Source of the DNA: Gammaproteobacteria bacterium
GTDB taxonomy: Bacteria > Pseudomonadota > Gammaproteobacteria > Pseudomonadales > Azotimanducaceae_A
Reading direction: 5' to 3'
Length of the DNA: 7,690 nucleotides
Assembly: GCA_026713405.1 (NCBI GenBank)
Contig: JAPOON010000185.1
Span: forward strand, 1-7,690
Part shown: one piece after another, positions 1 through 7,690 of the stretch
How the letters are laid out: the number at the start of each line of letters is the position of its first letter
How positions within the stretch are numbered: position 1 is the stretch's first letter
Made by a program: the position numbers and the translations under genes
Notes under the pieces: model-generated
Told to the model about the DNA's origin: nothing
The model's input: only the letters and a program-made list of their open reading frames with translations
The model's database searches: none

Positions 1-558
1 AAAGAAATTGGCCAGCAGGTCCCGGGCGGCGAAACCGATGGCGATGCCGCCGATGCCCCCGAAGGCAAGCACGCCGGCAATGCTGAAGCCAAGCGCCTGC
101 ATCACCAGCAGCACACCGGTGATGATCACGGTGGCGCGCAGCAGTTTGCTGATGGCATGGGCAGTGGTCGGGTCTATCCGCCGCTCCCGCCCATAGCCCA
201 CATCGCTGAGGTGCGAATCCACGAAACGGATGAATCGCAGGGCGAACCACACCAAAAGCCAGATGACGGCGACGTCCCGGGCACGCCCCACATACTGGAA
301 AATCTCCGCCTGGGCCTGGCCGCCGACGATCTGTGCAGCCCAGCTCACCCCCATCACCCAGACACCCAGACCCAGCGGCTTGCGCAGGGCTTCGACCAGC
401 GCATCGTCGTAGAGGTTGCGGGTTTTCTCGGTCTGGCGCGCGAAGCGGTCCATCAGGACCTTGGCGGCGTACCGGGCAACCGCCGTGAGGAGCACGACCA
501 GGAATACCTGGGCGATCCAGGTATTTTCGCTGACCAGGCGCGCCAGGTCTTGCAGCAT
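1..558 (-). CDS. MscS-family mechanosensitive ion channel, N-terminal part (truncated by window edge)
   Basis: An open frame of 186 codons runs from ATG at 558 to the window edge with no stop, so only the N-terminal half is present. Translation shows hydrophobic segments near residues 14-34, 60-80, 95-112 and 140-158. These are followed at 160-180 by a Gly/Ala-rich helix ([14 protein letters not shown]) that matches the pore-lining helix of MscS channels. The family forms oligomeric inner-membrane channels that open under membrane tension and release solutes on hypo-osmotic shock. Four segments before the pore helix suggest a YnaI-like or larger member rather than the three-helix MscS; this is inference. 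The start is supported by GGAG eight bases upstream of the ATG. The missing part should hold the cytoplasmic beta domain and vestibule. The gene is divergent from lexA, with 289 bp between the starts. Confidence 0.88.
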   Translation of the reverse strand, partial: MLQDLARLVSENTWIAQVFLVVLLTAVARYAAKVLMDRFARQTEKTRNLYDDALVEALRKPLGLGVWVMGVSWAAQIVGGQAQAEIFQYVGRARDVAVIWLLVWFALRFIRFVDSHLSDVGYGRERRIDPTTAHAISKLLRATVIITGVLLVMQALGFSIAGVLAFGGIGGIAIGFAARDLLANFF

Positions 559-674
559 GAAACGGGCTCCGTCGATCACGGGAAGCGGGGCCAGGAGACT
601 GCGCCGCGGGAATTCACGGCTGCAAATCCGCTATCGCGACTTCCTGCGGCGCAGGCTCCTGGCGCAAGCGCGGG

Positions 675-704
675 ATTGTAGCAGCGACAGGCGCCGATGG
701 TTCA
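675..704 (-). promoter_or_regulatory. possible promoter for the MscS-family gene
   Basis: On the minus strand a good -10 (TACAAT, 680-675) has only a poor -35 (TGAACC, 704-699) 18 bp upstream. It would give a leader of roughly 110 bases before the ATG at 558. That leader contains a perfect odd palindrome, CCTGCGGCGCAGG (643-655), with six-base arms. No known operator is recognised in it. The rest of 559-776 shows no gene on either strand. The promoter call rests on the -10 alone and is weak. Confidence 0.25.
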
Positions 705-776
705 GGCGCTGGCGGCGTCCCGCAATTGTTCGCCTGAATTCGACTGACAAGGCCTCTTTTCCTCAATTCTCGGGGC

Positions 777-805
777 TGTGCAAACGCCGCCATACTGTAT
801 ACAAT
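777..805 (+). promoter_or_regulatory. probable lexA promoter core
   Basis: TACAAT at 800-805 is a good -10. The -35 position 17 bp upstream (TGTGCA, 777-782) matches the consensus at only three of six bases. The -10 lies inside the first LexA box and the predicted transcription start, near 812, is just before the second box, so bound LexA would block RNA polymerase. This is the expected arrangement for an autorepressed lexA gene. The exact -35 is uncertain. Confidence 0.45.
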
Positions 806-810
806 TCCAG
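795..810 (+). promoter_or_regulatory. LexA-binding site (SOS box 1)
   Basis: CTGTATACAATTCCAG fits the CTG-N10-CAG core of gammaproteobacterial SOS boxes, with a full CTGT left half and one mismatch (CCAG for ACAG) in the right half. It begins 53 bases before the lexA start codon and overlaps the likely -10 element. From its imperfect symmetry it is probably the weaker of the two boxes. Confidence 0.8.
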
Positions 811-814
811 GATT

Positions 815-830
815 CTGTATATCCAAACAG
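815..830 (+). promoter_or_regulatory. LexA-binding site (SOS box 2)
   Basis: CTGTATATCCAAACAG is a perfect CTGT-N8-ACAG operator ending 17 bases before the lexA ATG. With box 1 it forms a direct tandem pair with a 20-bp centre-to-centre offset, so both boxes face the same side of the helix. The E. coli lexA promoter also carries two closely spaced boxes. This is strong evidence that lexA is autoregulated by the SOS response here. Confidence 0.9.
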
Positions 831-847
831 GTCATGGTCCGAAAGCA

Positions 848-1447
848 ATGAACAACCTCACCGCCCGGCAAGCCCAGGTTCTCGACATCGTTCGGCGCCA
901 CATCGTTGAAACCGGGTATCCGCCAACCCGGGCGGACATCGCCAACGAACTCGGCTTCAAATCACCCAACGCGGCCGAGGAACACCTGCGCGCCCTGGCC
1001 AGAAAGGGCGCGATCGAAATGGTACCCGGTACCTCCCGTGGCATTCGCCTCCCCGAAGAACAGGGGCTGCCGGTCATCGGCCGGGTCGCCGCGGGCAGCC
1101 CGATTCTCGCGGAGGAACACATTGAAGACCGGGTCGACCTGGCCGCGGATTTCTTCCGTCCGCGCGCCGACTTCCTGCTGCGGGTCAAGGGCGACAGCAT
1201 GACCGGCGCCGGCATTCTCGACGGCGACCTGCTGGCCGTGCACAAGACGCCCGAGGCGCACAACGGCCAGATCGTGGTCGCCCGCGTCGACGAGGACGTA
1301 ACCGTCAAGCGCTTTCAGCGTACCCGCAACCGGGCGCTCATCAGCCTGCTGCCGGAAAATGACGACTACGCGCCCATCGAAGTGGATCTGCGGGAACGGC
1401 AATTCGCCATCGAGGGCTTGAGCGTCGGCATCCTGCGCCGCACGTAA
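848..1447 (+). CDS. lexA: LexA repressor, SOS response master regulator with autocleavage activity
   Basis: The 199-residue product is close to E. coli LexA (202). An N-terminal winged helix-turn-helix domain (about 1-68, with YPPTRADIA and a recognition helix near SPNAAEEHL) binds SOS boxes. The S24-type latent protease domain follows. The self-cleavage bond Ala82-Gly83 lies in GRVAAGSP, the catalytic serine is Ser117 in KGDSM, and the general-base lysine is Lys154 in VTVKR. RecA-ssDNA filaments stimulate cleavage and so derepress SOS genes. ATG 848 is chosen because homology begins there; the Shine-Dalgarno is poor (GAAAG). The frame stays open far upstream, but that stretch is antisense to the channel gene and contains the operators, so it is not coding. 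The gene appears monocistronic: topA converges on it and no sulA or other SOS gene follows. Confidence 0.97.
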   Translation: MNNLTARQAQVLDIVRRHIVETGYPPTRADIANELGFKSPNAAEEHLRALARKGAIEMVPGTSRGIRLPEEQGLPVIGRVAAGSPILAEEHIEDRVDLAADFFRPRADFLLRVKGDSMTGAGILDGDLLAVHKTPEAHNGQIVVARVDEDVTVKRFQRTRNRALISLLPENDDYAPIEVDLRERQFAIEGLSVGILRRT

Positions 1448-1474
1448 CCGCGCACCGGCAACGCTCTCGCAACC

Positions 1475-1504
1475 AGCCCGCCAATCGCCGCGGGCTTACG
1501 TTTT
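1475..1504 (+). terminator. probable intrinsic terminator of lexA
   Basis: A perfect seven-base stem, AGCCCGC (1475-1481) with GCGGGCT (1490-1496), encloses an eight-base loop. It is followed on the plus strand by TACG and then TTTT (1501-1504) in a pyrimidine-rich stretch. The last stem base overlaps the topA stop codon on the other strand. The U-tract is short and offset by four bases, so efficiency may be modest. Read from the topA side there is no T-run after the stem. Confidence 0.5.
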
Positions 1505-2277
1505 CTTCCGTTTGCGGGGCGCAGCGCGTTTGCTGCCACCGCCCTTCGAGGTTTTTTGTCGCTTCCGGCCACTCGCACCAGCCTTGCCGGCAGCCTCCTG
1601 AACCACCCAGGAACCCTTGCGATGGAAAGCGCGCCATCCGGTGGCTTTGCCGTCGGCCTCAGTCTGCACGTAATGTTCCCGGGTCTTGCGGCTGAAACGG
1701 ATGACGGTGGCATTGCCCGCGGGGTCTTCCACCGGGGCCTGCAAAAGGTGGTGGAACTTGGGGTCCAGTTCGTTCGCATGGGGCAGCAGTTCGCGCACCA
1801 GCGGCGCCCGGGTCTCCCGGTTTTTCGGAAAGCCGCTGGCGGCCAGGAACATCCCGGCCGCGCCGTCGCGAAGCAGGAAGTGGTCATCGACCTTCTCGCA
1901 GCGCAACTCCGGCATCGAGATCGGGTCAGCCTTGGGCGGCGCCGGCTGACCGCTGCGCAACAGCTTGCGCGTGTTGGAGCAGCTCGTACAGCCGAAGTAC
2001 TTGCCGAAGCGCCCTGACTTCAACTGCATCTGGGCACCGCACTTGTCGCAGTCCAGCACCGGGCCGTCGTAACCCTTGATACGGAACTGGCCGGTCTCCA
2101 GCGCGAACCCGGGGCAATCCGGATTGTTGCCGCACACATGCAGCTTGCGCGTCTCGTCGATCAGGTAGCTGGTCATGGGCGTCGAGCACCGCGGGCACTT
2201 GCGCTTGCTGCGCAGCAGCTTCGACTCGCCCTCTTCGTCCTTGTCGACGTCCACCGTTTCTTCACCCGAAACCAGGT

Positions 2278-4209
<1,932 letters not shown>

Positions 4210-4214
4210 GGACT

Positions 4215-4219
4215 CTCCT
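4215..4219 (-). promoter_or_regulatory. ribosome binding site deciding the GTG start of topA
   Basis: AGGAG (4219-4215) lies five bases before GTG 4209. It fixes a GTG start, and the translation from there aligns directly with the N-terminus of E. coli TopA, placing the metal-binding glutamate at residue 9 as in that protein. Confidence 0.8.
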
Positions 4220-4268
4220 AATGGTGGGCGGGACTCGCGCAGCGGTTCGGATACGCGAACGGGGCGCG

Positions 4269-4298
4269 TTTATACGGCGAGCGCAAAAGAACTGTCAA
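4269..4298 (-). promoter_or_regulatory. strong sigma-70 promoter for topA
   Basis: A perfect -35 TTGACA (4298-4293) is separated by 18 bases from a -10 TATAAA (4274-4269) on the minus strand. The predicted start is near 4262, leaving a leader of about 53 bases to GTG 4209. The discriminator after the -10 is very GC-rich (CGCGCCCC), a feature often linked to promoters that respond to supercoiling or ppGpp. That fits known homeostatic control of topA, but the regulation is inferred, not seen. Confidence 0.75.
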
Positions 4299-4324
4299 GA
4301 AGACCCGACTTCGGATTCTGTGCG

Positions 4325-4342
4325 AAAACGCCGGAATTCCGG
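4325..4342 (-). terminator. possible weak terminator between the small membrane-protein gene and topA
   Basis: On the minus strand the perfect palindrome CCGGAATTCCGG (4342-4331) is followed by CG and TTTT (4328-4325). It lies just after the stop codon at 4358 and before the topA promoter. With an AATT loop the stem has only four pairs, so it may equally be a chance palindrome. Confidence 0.25.
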
Positions 4343-4357
4343 GAACGAGCGGGCAGG

Positions 4358-4912
4358 TCAGGTGTCCGTTTCGGTCATCCGCCGGGTCAGTTCCTCATCC
4401 ATCGCGATCAGTTCTTCGCCGATCGCGGCAAGTGCCGCCCTGAGCGCCTCAACCGCCTCGACATCGGCGGGGAACCGTTCCAGCCAGTAGCAGGCGAGTC
4501 TCCCGCCGTCGAGCTCCAACGCGACGGCGTCGTCCGGCAGGCCGGGCAGGAGCGGTCGCAATGCCGGCAGTACGTCCGGGCCACCCGGGGCTTCCCGTTC
4601 GGAGTCGAACTGCCAGCCGGTCCGCTCCGAGCGCAGGAGCCGCCACGGCCCCAGGTGCTCCAGCCGGGCGCGCAACGGCATCGCATAGGAAACGCTGGCG
4701 TGAACGGCTGCGCGCCGCTCACCTCCGGCGCTGACCAGCTCGTCCGCCCGGGCATCGAGGTTGCGCACGGACCTCAACTCCACCACCAGGCCGCAGCGCC
4801 GGGCTGCAAGCCGCAGCGCCGCCAGGCGGCGATCCTTGCGGGTGGGCATGAGGTACAGGACCGGCCCTATGACCAGCCCCAGGGCGAGCAAAATGATTAT
4901 CCATGCCACCAT
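4358..4912 (-). CDS. uncharacterised single-pass membrane protein (184 aa)
   Basis: The product begins with one strongly hydrophobic helix (about residues 3-22: AWIIILLALGLVIGPVLYLM). A positively charged stretch (TRKDRRLAALRLAARR) follows, which by the positive-inside rule predicts an N-out, C-in topology with about 160 cytoplasmic residues. The body has no catalytic motif I recognise. The last 35 residues (EAVEALRAALAAIGEELIAMDEEL) look like an amphipathic, possibly coiled-coil helix. Start ATG 4912 is followed at once by GTG 4909, and only a weak purine-rich site precedes it. It lies 148 bp upstream of topA on the same strand, but topA has its own promoter, so co-transcription is doubtful. 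Small membrane proteins beside topA occur in Pseudomonas-type genomes; this resemblance is from memory and untested. No function is assigned. Confidence 0.82.
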   Translation of the reverse strand: MVAWIIILLALGLVIGPVLYLMPTRKDRRLAALRLAARRCGLVVELRSVRNLDARADELVSAGGERRAAVHASVSYAMPLRARLEHLGPWRLLRSERTGWQFDSEREAPGGPDVLPALRPLLPGLPDDAVALELDGGRLACYWLERFPADVEAVEALRAALAAIGEELIAMDEELTRRMTETDT

Positions 4913-4924
4913 CGCGTCTCAGCC

Positions 4925-4954
4925 TTGAGCGTACCCCGGCTTCGAGTGTATCGT
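4925..4954 (+). promoter_or_regulatory. possible promoter for the usp-slt-tatD run
   Basis: In the 69-bp divergent gap, TTGAGC (4925-4930) and TATCGT (4949-4954) are spaced 18 bases apart and would give a start near 4961, shortly before the ribosome binding site. Each hexamer matches consensus at four of six positions. No operator is recognised. The opposite-strand gene must also be transcribed from or near this gap, but no convincing minus-strand promoter is visible. Confidence 0.35.
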
Positions 4955-4970
4955 CACGGCCCGGTCAGTT

Positions 4971-4976
4971 GGAGGT
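4971..4976 (+). promoter_or_regulatory. ribosome binding site of the usp gene
   Basis: GGAGGT lies five bases before ATG 4982, a near-perfect Shine-Dalgarno. It fixes the start inside a frame that is otherwise open from far upstream. Confidence 0.8.
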
Positions 4977-4981
4977 GCGGC

Positions 4982-5422
4982 ATGACCGCCTATCGACGAA
5001 TTCTGTTGGCAATAGACCTCACCGAGGAGTCGCGGCAGGTAGCCACGTCCGCCACCGCCATCGCCGCCGCCTTCGATGCGGAACTGCACGTGATACATGT
5101 CATCGAACCGCTGAGCCTGGCCTACGGCGGCGACATCCCGATGGACCTGTCTTCGGTGCAGGAACAGATTCATGAGCAGGCCAAGTCGCATCTCGCCGAA
5201 TTCGCCAACGGCCTCGGTGTACCCGCCGAGCGCCAGTACCTGATATTCGGGCGCCCGGAGAGCGAGATCCACCGGGTGGCGGAATCCAGCGGGATGGATC
5301 TCATCATCGTCGGCAGCCACGGCCGCCACGGGCTGGCGCTGTTGCTGGGATCCACCGCCAACGGCGTGCTGCACGGGGCCAGTTGCGACGTACTCGCAGT
5401 TCGAGTCGGAGCTTCCGGATAA
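4982..5422 (+). CDS. universal stress protein, UspA family
   Basis: The 146-residue product has the single-domain Usp fold signature. The N-terminal strand and loop YRRILLAIDLTEES comes first, then the middle strand AELHVIHVIEP. The C-terminal nucleotide-loop region IIVGSHGRHGLALLLGS (about 108-124) follows, and the final strand is CDVLAVRV. Usp proteins are cytoplasmic dimers induced by starvation, oxidative stress and DNA damage, and some bind ATP. In the ATP-binding type the loop is G-2X-G-9X-G(S/T); here only eight residues (115-122) separate Gly114 from Gly123-Ser124. ATP binding is therefore uncertain and it may belong to the UspA-like class. ATG 4982 is set by a strong ribosome binding site. 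It is first in a run with slt and tatD, 17 nt before slt, and divergent from the small membrane-protein gene by 69 bp. Confidence 0.93.
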   Translation: MTAYRRILLAIDLTEESRQVATSATAIAAAFDAELHVIHVIEPLSLAYGGDIPMDLSSVQEQIHEQAKSHLAEFANGLGVPAERQYLIFGRPESEIHRVAESSGMDLIIVGSHGRHGLALLLGSTANGVLHGASCDVLAVRVGASG

Positions 5423-5439
5423 CCGGCCCAAGGCTGAGC

Positions 5440-7395
5440 GTGCCAATTCCCTCGTTGACCGGCCGACGGTCGGGCGCGGCCATATTGGCCGCGTCTTGCG
5501 TCGCGCTCTGCCTCGGCATGGCAGACACCACAAGCGTCGCGGCGGCAACCCTGTACGAACAGCGCCAACTGTACCGCCAGGCGGTGGACCACGTGCGAAC
5601 GGGGCGCATCACCGCGGCCCGGAAAATCCAGCAACGGTTGGAAGGCTACCCCCTCCAGCCCTACATCACCTACCACGAATTGCGCCTGCGCCTGTCCCGC
5701 CTCACCCCCGACCAGGTCAACCGTTTCCGGCACGCTCATCCCGACATCCCCGGCGCCCACCGCATCTACAGGCAGTGGCTCGTGCGGCTGGCCGGCAGCC
5801 GCCAATGGCGGACATTCCTGGACAACTACGAACCGGCCGCCCCGGGAGAGCCGCTCGCCACGGAATTGCGCTGCCTCTATCTGCGCGCGCTCTACAACAC
5901 GGGCCAGAGAGAGCTGGCTCTGAATGGCGTAACCCCGGTCTGGACGGCCGGGAAGTCCCAGCCCAAGGCCTGCGACCCGATCTTCCAGGTCTGGCAGAGT
6001 AGCGGCCTGGATCAGGAGACCGCGTGGCGCCGCCTCAGGCTCGCCATCGACGCCAACGAGCGGCAACTCGCCCGCTACCTGCAGCGCTTCTTCACCGGCG
6101 ACTACAAGACCTGGGCTCAGGCCTATTACAACGTACACGTCAATCCGTCGTCGGTCCTGCGAACCAGCCGGTTCCGCACGGACACCCCTCTCTCCCGCGA
6201 GGTCATCGGCCATGGCCTGCGACGCCTGGCGCCCCGGGATGCCGAGGCTGCGCGCGATGCCTGGGCAAGCTACCGCACAACGCACGGATTCAGCGAGGCG
6301 GCGCAGCGCGCCCTGACTGCCCGGATCGGCGTCGAGTTGGCGCGCACGGGCCTGATGGACGAGGCACGCACGCCGGATATCGTGGCCTCCAGCGCCGTCG
6401 ACTTTGCCGAAGCGTATCTCCATCGGCGCAACTGGGCGCTGCTGTCGGCCTCGATCGAGCGGCTGCCGGATGCACAGCGTTTCGAAGAGAAGTGGCAATA
6501 CTGGCTGGCGCGCGCGCTGACGAATACCCACGATGTCAACGACCGGGCCCGGCTCGCCTACCAGGCTCGGGCCGGAAAGCGTTCCTACTACGGGTTCCTG
6601 GCGGCCGACCGAATCGGCCAGGCGCCGAAACTCAACTTCAAGCACCGGCCCGGCGATGCCGCCAAGTTCGACAAGGTGCTGCAACTGCCGGCGATTGCCC
6701 GGGCTTCCGAACTGTTTGCGGTTGGCGACGAGGTGAATGCCCAGCGCGAGTGGATGGCCATGCTGCCAAGGCTCACTCCCGAGGAGCAGAGCATGGCCGC
6801 CTACCTGGCCAAGGACCTGGGCCGGCTGATACTGGCGATTCGCACCGCCAACGAAACCGGTCAGCGCAATCATCTCGACGTGCGTTTCCCCATCGACCAC
6901 AGGCCCACGTTCCAGCAAACCAGCCACGCCACCGGCATCCCCATGTCGATCCTGGTCGCCTTCGCCCGACAGGAGAGCATATTCAATCGATTCGCCCGGT
7001 CGAGCGCCGACGCGCGGGGTGTCATGCAGATGCTGCAAAGTACGGCGCGCCATGCCGCCCGCCAAGTCGGCTTGCCTGCTCCCTCCGCCACGGATCTTTA
7101 CGACCCGACGGTCAACATTCCCCTGGGCGGACACCACATCGCCTTTCTGCTCAAGCGCTACGATCAGGTGCTGCCAGTAGCCGCCGCCGCCTACAACGCC
7201 GGAGAAACCCGTGTCGGCAGGTGGTTGCGGGACGCCGAAGGCTGGCCGATGGATGTGTGGATCGAAACGATTCCCTTCTCGGAGACCCGCAACTACGTGA
7301 AGAACGTGCTCTCCTTCAACCAGGTCTACAGCCAGTTGCTCGGCCAGCCGCGGCCCATGCTGCGGGCACACGAAACCACCGTGCCGCCACGGTGA
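5440..7395 (+). CDS. slt: soluble lytic murein transglycosylase (Slt70 family)
   Basis: The 651-residue product matches the size of E. coli Slt70 (645 with signal). Residues 1-36 form a signal peptide: basic start, hydrophobic core AAILAASCVALCLGMA, likely cleavage after SVAAA. It should therefore act in the periplasm, cleaving MurNAc-GlcNAc bonds with 1,6-anhydro product formation. Residues about 37-480 are the alpha-helical superhelical U and L domains. The C-terminal lysozyme-like domain (about 490-635) holds the catalytic Glu512 in FARQES, GVMQMLQSTA (527-536), AAAYNAG (582-588) and IPFSETRNYV (611-620). The second motif usually carries proline (GLMQxMPxTA), replaced here by Gln533. GTG 5440 is preferred for AAGG six bases upstream and for the signal peptide starting there. 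An in-frame ATG at 5383 would overlap usp by 40 nt and add an Arg/Ser-rich leader. The stop overlaps the tatD start. Confidence 0.94.
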   Translation: MPIPSLTGRRSGAAILAASCVALCLGMADTTSVAAATLYEQRQLYRQAVDHVRTGRITAARKIQQRLEGYPLQPYITYHELRLRLSRLTPDQVNRFRHAHPDIPGAHRIYRQWLVRLAGSRQWRTFLDNYEPAAPGEPLATELRCLYLRALYNTGQRELALNGVTPVWTAGKSQPKACDPIFQVWQSSGLDQETAWRRLRLAIDANERQLARYLQRFFTGDYKTWAQAYYNVHVNPSSVLRTSRFRTDTPLSREVIGHGLRRLAPRDAEAARDAWASYRTTHGFSEAAQRALTARIGVELARTGLMDEARTPDIVASSAVDFAEAYLHRRNWALLSASIERLPDAQRFEEKWQYWLARALTNTHDVNDRARLAYQARAGKRSYYGFLAADRIGQAPKLNFKHRPGDAAKFDKVLQLPAIARASELFAVGDEVNAQREWMAMLPRLTPEEQSMAAYLAKDLGRLILAIRTANETGQRNHLDVRFPIDHRPTFQQTSHATGIPMSILVAFARQESIFNRFARSSADARGVMQMLQSTARHAARQVGLPAPSATDLYDPTVNIPLGGHHIAFLLKRYDQVLPVAAAAYNAGETRVGRWLRDAEGWPMDVWIETIPFSETRNYVKNVLSFNQVYSQLLGQPRPMLRAHETTVPPR

Positions 7396-7690
7396 TCGAT
7401 GTCGGCGCGAACCTGCTGAACGGGCAGTTCCGCGGCGACCTGGACGGGGTGCTGGCGCGCGCCAGGCACGCCGGCATCGAACACATCGTAGTTACCGCAA
7501 CGAGCCTGGACGATGCCCGGGCCGCGCAGGAACTCTGTGCAACGCACCCGGACCTCTCCTGCACCGCCGGCGTGCATCCGCACCTGGCCAAGGACGTCGA
7601 CAAGGGCTGGCGGGCACGGTTGCTGGAACTCGCGCGGCATCCCTCGGTGCGCGCGATCGGCGAGGCGGGCCTCGACTTCAACCGCAATTT
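7392..7690 (+). CDS. tatD: TatD-family metal-dependent deoxyribonuclease, N-terminal part (truncated by window edge)
   Basis: A frame of 99 complete codons from GTG 7392 runs off the window. It aligns well with E. coli TatD: IDVGANL at the start, AGVHPH (59-64, histidines likely at the metal centre), and AIGEAGLDFNRNF (88-end) with the metal-binding Glu91. Like E. coli TatD and unlike YcfH-type paralogues, it lacks the N-terminal HxH motif (GAN instead), so it is assigned to TatD proper. TatD is a cytoplasmic Mg-dependent 3'-5' exonuclease linked to repair of oxidative DNA damage and not to Tat export. The GTG overlaps the slt stop as GTGA (7392-7395). With no good Shine-Dalgarno, translational coupling to slt is likely. 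About 160 residues should lie beyond the window. Confidence 0.92.
   Translation, partial: MIDVGANLLNGQFRGDLDGVLARARHAGIEHIVVTATSLDDARAAQELCATHPDLSCTAGVHPHLAKDVDKGWRARLLELARHPSVRAIGEAGLDFNRN

Noticed and set aside
157..681. Plus-strand open frame of 174 codons opposite the channel gene
   Set aside because: The minus strand encodes a clear MscS-type pore helix and membrane segments over the same bases; the plus-strand product has no recognisable character.
416..847. Upstream extension of lexA in the same frame
   Set aside because: It would place both SOS boxes and the promoter inside the gene and add about 144 residues unknown in LexA; homology begins at ATG 848.
5170..7371. A 733-codon open frame on the minus strand opposite usp and slt
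   Set aside because: It is antisense to two well-supported genes. Its translation is low-complexity Gly/Arg/Val-rich sequence with no recognisable domain, as expected of a shadow frame in GC-rich coding DNA.

Overview
The window is about 7.7 kb of GC-rich, gene-dense chromosomal DNA. It most likely comes from a gammaproteobacterium, with no sign of mobile or foreign DNA. The evidence is a LexA and TopA of clear gammaproteobacterial type (TopA with three C4 zinc ribbons followed by the E. coli-like C-terminal region), E. coli-type CTG-N10-CAG SOS boxes, an Slt70-family lytic transglycosylase and a TatD-proper nuclease. I cannot name the genus. A lexA-topA neighbourhood with a small membrane protein next to topA recalls Pseudomonas, as I remember that gene order, but here lexA and topA converge and no sulA lies between them.

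Layout. (1) 1-558, minus strand: the N-terminal half of an MscS-family mechanosensitive channel, cut by the window edge. (2) 559-847: a divergent regulatory region with two LexA operators 20 bp apart just before lexA. (3) 848-1447, plus: lexA, apparently monocistronic, with a probable intrinsic terminator whose stem reaches the topA stop codon. (4) 1496-4209, minus: topA, broken by a one-base frameshift at a run of four C (plus strand) at 2427-2430. The toprim/catalytic part and the zinc-ribbon part are each intact but lie in different frames. A strong sigma-70 promoter sits upstream. (5) 4358-4912, minus: a 184-residue single-pass membrane protein of unknown function. (6) 4982-7690, plus: a compact run of a UspA-type stress protein, slt and tatD, with a 17-nt gap and then a 4-nt stop/start overlap; tatD runs off the window.

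The genes are housekeeping and stress-response genes: osmotic safety valve, SOS repressor, relaxation of negative supercoils, universal stress protein, peptidoglycan turnover and 3'-5' nuclease. I see no phage, transposon, CRISPR, toxin-antitoxin or defence genes, no rRNA or tRNA, and no convincing undescribed system. The observation most worth checking is the topA frameshift. It is either a sequence error, a recent mutation or, less likely, recoding. Next are the uncharacterised membrane protein and the regulatory architecture around lexA and topA.
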